NCBI GenBank assembly: GCA_016793325.1
Contig: JAEUKI010000051.1
Coordinates: 1 to 64,000, forward strand
DNA length: 64,000 nucleotides
Direction: 5' to 3'
From: Myxococcales bacterium
GTDB lineage: Bacteria > Myxococcota_A > Polyangia > Polyangiales > Ga0077539
Of the stretch, positions 61,901-64,000 are shown piece after piece. The translations under genes and the position numbers were made by a program. The notes beneath the pieces were generated by a model. That model had not been told where the DNA came from and ran no database searches. It saw nothing but the letters and a program-made list of their open reading frames with translations. Position 1 is the stretch's first letter; every line of letters begins with the position of its first letter.

Positions 61901-64000
61901 TCAGCGAATGATGTGCCGCAGCGAGTAGCCCATCCCCGAGGTCGTGTAGCGCTCGTCGATCACCACGGCGTTGAGCCCGCGCGGCGCGACGATGTTGTTC
62001 AATCGCGATCCGTAGTTGATCGTGTCGGCGCCCGTTCCAGTGCCGGCGCAGTTGGTCCCGCCCATCGCGGGACCGTCGTCGTTGCAGCCGAATTCAGCGC
62101 CCGACTGCGCGCTCCACAAGTACATGATCGGGTCGTAGTTGGTCGTCCCGCTGCGGCGCACGTAGCTGCCCATGTCGCTCTGGCAGAGCGAGAAGAACTG
62201 CTGCTGCCCGCCGCACGTGATGAAGTACCGCACGTCTTCGCCAGACGATCCCAAGCCCGCTCCGCACGTGCTCGGCGTCCGTCGCGAGCCGGACAAGAGC
62301 GACGTCATGGTCGTGTTGCCCGTCCCGGTGAGCGGCGCGCTCGAGTACACGAACGCGCCGAACGTCGTGGAAATTCGCTGCACATGCAGCGTAAACGTCC
62401 CCGAGCCGCAGCCGCCCACGCTGATGTAGTACGTCCCCGCGTTGAGCACCGCGCTGAGGCGGCTCTGCAGCGAAGACGTGAAGCCGCCAGCCAAGCAGCC
62501 TCCGTCGTCGTTGCACGCGCCTGCCACAGCCGTGCCCGTGCTCGTGACGAACTGCAGGATCGTGTCGAACGACGATCCCGCGGTGTCCGCGTACACGATC
62601 GATCGCTCGGCGAGCGTAAACGAGTACCAAACGTCGCCGCGGTTGGTGCACGACCAACAAGATGGCGAAGGGCCGTCGTACGTCGCGCCGGTGGTGGTTC
62701 CCGTGCGGGTCACTTCGGCGTTGCCGAGCGTGATCGCGATCGCGCTCGTGCGCGCGTTGTTCGCGGGCGCTGTGGTGCACCCCTCGTCGGTCATCCCGTT
62801 GCAGTTGTCGTCCATCGAGTTGCCGCACGTCTCGGACGCGGCGGGACGCACTTCACCGCTGCACGCCGTCGGCCAGTTGCGAGAGGCGTCGCAGGTCTGC
62901 ATCCCCGCGCGGCAGATGCCCGTGCCCATCGTGCCCGCGGGCCCCGTGTAGCACGTGCGGGTCATGCCGGGCGTGCACACGCCGCACATCTCGTCGGTCA
63001 TGCCGTTGCAGTTGTCGTCCTGCATATTTCCACACGTTTCGGCGCCCGGACGAACTTCGCCCGTGCACGCGCCCCACGTGCGACCCGTTCCGCAGGTCTG
63101 CATTCCCGCGCGACAGACGCCGGTGCCCATCGTGCCCGCGGGCCCCGTGTAACAAGAGCGCGTCATGCCGGGCGTGCAGTCGCCGCACATCTCGTCGACC
63201 ATCCCGTTGCAGTTGTCGTCTTGCGCGTTGCCGCACGTGTCCGTCGGCTGCGGCGTGACTTCGCCCGGGCACGCCGTGAGCCACATGCGCATCGTCCCGC
63301 ACGTCTGCGTTCCCTCGCGACAGATGCCTCGGCCCGACGTTCCCGCGGCGCCCGAGTAGCACGGGCGAGTCTCTCCGGCGGTGCACTCACCGCACATCTC
63401 GTCGGTCATGCCGTTGCAGTTGTCGTCCTGCATATTTCCGCACACTTCGACTTGCGGAGTGACCTCGCCCGAGCACGCCGCCGGCCACATCCGCGTCGCG
63501 TCGCACGTCTGCATGCCGCCGCGACACGTGCCCGTGCCCATCGTCATCGCGGGACCTGTGTAGCAAGGACGCGAGGCGCCGGTCATACAGTCGCCGCACC
63601 CGTCGTCGACCATCCCGTCGCAGTCGTCGTCCTGCATGTTTCCGCAGGTCTCCATGGCCGCAGGCGTGCGCTCGCCGACGCACGCAGCGCTCCACGTGCG
63701 CGACGCCGAACACGTTTGCACGCCGATGCGACAGACGCCCTGCCCGTCGGTCCCCGGTTCACCCGTATAACAGTCCCGCGTTTCTCCAGGAACGCACGCG
63801 CCCCCGATCACCATCGAATCGCTCGGATCGACCCCAGTGTCCGAGCGCAACGGGCGGTCGATGCTCGCGTCGCGGCCGGGCGTGTTCGTCTCGATCTGCG
63901 CGCACGCGACGAGCGCTGAGCCGAGGATCAACGCTGCAGACGCGGTCTTTGCAAACCGCGCGACACGCCGCGACGACGTCACAAAAGCAATGCGGTTCAT
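61901..64000 (-). CDS. MopE-like lipoprotein with five Cys-rich repeats
   Basis: The 699-residue product starts at the ATG formed by the last three bases of the window, so a start further upstream cannot be excluded. A signal ends in lipobox LVAC. Residues about 65-405 are five repeats of about 67 residues, each holding CYTG, QTC and ETCGN-x2-DD-(N/D)C-(N/D)GM-x-D-(D/E), the acidic loops of the MopE 'metal-binding motif' family. The C-terminal third has two halves rich in beta strands (SFTLAERSIVYADTAGSSFD, GTFTLHVQRI) similar to pre-peptidase domains. It is surface-exposed and probably binds Ca2+ or another metal; the role is unknown. Confidence 0.85.
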   Translation of the reverse strand: MNRIAFVTSSRRVARFAKTASAALILGSALVACAQIETNTPGRDASIDRPLRSDTGVDPSDSMVIGGACVPGETRDCYTGEPGTDGQGVCRIGVQTCSASRTWSAACVGERTPAAMETCGNMQDDDCDGMVDDGCGDCMTGASRPCYTGPAMTMGTGTCRGGMQTCDATRMWPAACSGEVTPQVEVCGNMQDDNCNGMTDEMCGECTAGETRPCYSGAAGTSGRGICREGTQTCGTMRMWLTACPGEVTPQPTDTCGNAQDDNCNGMVDEMCGDCTPGMTRSCYTGPAGTMGTGVCRAGMQTCGTGRTWGACTGEVRPGAETCGNMQDDNCNGMTDEMCGVCTPGMTRTCYTGPAGTMGTGICRAGMQTCDASRNWPTACSGEVRPAASETCGNSMDDNCNGMTDEGCTTAPANNARTSAIAITLGNAEVTRTGTTTGATYDGPSPSCWSCTNRGDVWYSFTLAERSIVYADTAGSSFDTILQFVTSTGTAVAGACNDDGGCLAGGFTSSLQSRLSAVLNAGTYYISVGGCGSGTFTLHVQRISTTFGAFVYSSAPLTGTGNTTMTSLLSGSRRTPSTCGAGLGSSGEDVRYFITCGGQQQFFSLCQSDMGSYVRRSGTTNYDPIMYLWSAQSGAEFGCNDDGPAMGGTNCAGTGTGADTINYGSRLNNIVAPRGLNAVVIDERYTTSGMGYSLRHIIR

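Overview
The window looks like chromosomal DNA from a high-GC myxobacterium (phylum Myxococcota, probably order Polyangiales; this is inference). Supporting signs are strong G/C at third codon positions, many lipoproteins with Ala/Asp/Ser-rich tethers and Cys-rich modules, two adjacent membrane-anchored Ser/Thr kinases (one with the myxobacterial-style HRDVSPQN loop), ECF sigma factors, a MopE-like repeat protein and a CaiB-type racemase next to an SCP2 protein. I recognise 52 protein genes, one of them cut by the left edge. I see no rRNA, tRNA, CRISPR array, phage module or intact transposase.

1-18.6 kb: a Uma2-type nuclease fragment, a foldback repeat element, a Kelch-like propeller gene, two lipoproteins, a complete pstSCAB phosphate transporter operon without phoU, several hypothetical genes, a second Uma2-type gene with an in-frame 12-bp tandem repeat, a protease-like protein that has lost its catalytic triad, and a 1251-residue multidomain flavoprotein/Fe-S oxidoreductase. 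Six copies of a ~101-bp double-hairpin repeat lie between these genes. Five of them sit within about 35 nt of a stop codon.

18.6-31 kb: an ECF-like sigma factor with its own C-terminal membrane helix, a large DUF3160-type lipoprotein, a small secreted protein, thioredoxin reductase, a secreted alpha/beta-hydrolase lipoprotein, a secreted beta-propeller protein, a sterol-desaturase-family protein and a phosphomannomutase/phosphoglucomutase. 31-41.8 kb: mutL, two Ser/Thr kinases, a flippase-like membrane protein (UPF0104/LPG synthase TM) overlapping a DUF2723-type membrane protein, and a helical hypothetical protein.

41.8-51.2 kb: a methyltransferase, an ECF sigma/lipoprotein pair, an SDR/RidA pair with overlapping ends, a Nudix hydrolase, a VanY-like peptidase lipoprotein, small envelope proteins, a second sterol-desaturase-family protein and a two-gene YeeE/YedE transporter. 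51.2-56.3 kb is the most accessory-looking stretch: a long imperfect palindrome, an outer-membrane-like protein, a pair of distantly similar zinc-ribbon proteins in less GC-rich DNA, a second copy of the foldback element and a further long inverted repeat. 56.3-64 kb: a CBM9-like lipoprotein, a YebC-family regulator, a GH5-like glycosidase lipoprotein with a partner lipoprotein, an SCP2/alpha-methylacyl-CoA racemase pair behind a perfect operator-like inverted repeat, and a five-repeat MopE-like lipoprotein ending exactly at the right edge.

The main unexplained signals are non-coding: the 101-bp double-hairpin family, the two-copy foldback element with terminal inverted repeats and a spacer of constant length, and several isolated long hairpins. 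I did not find a convincing new defence or biosynthetic gene system. The best protein-level candidates for something undescribed are the membrane-tethered sigma factor and the zinc-ribbon pair.
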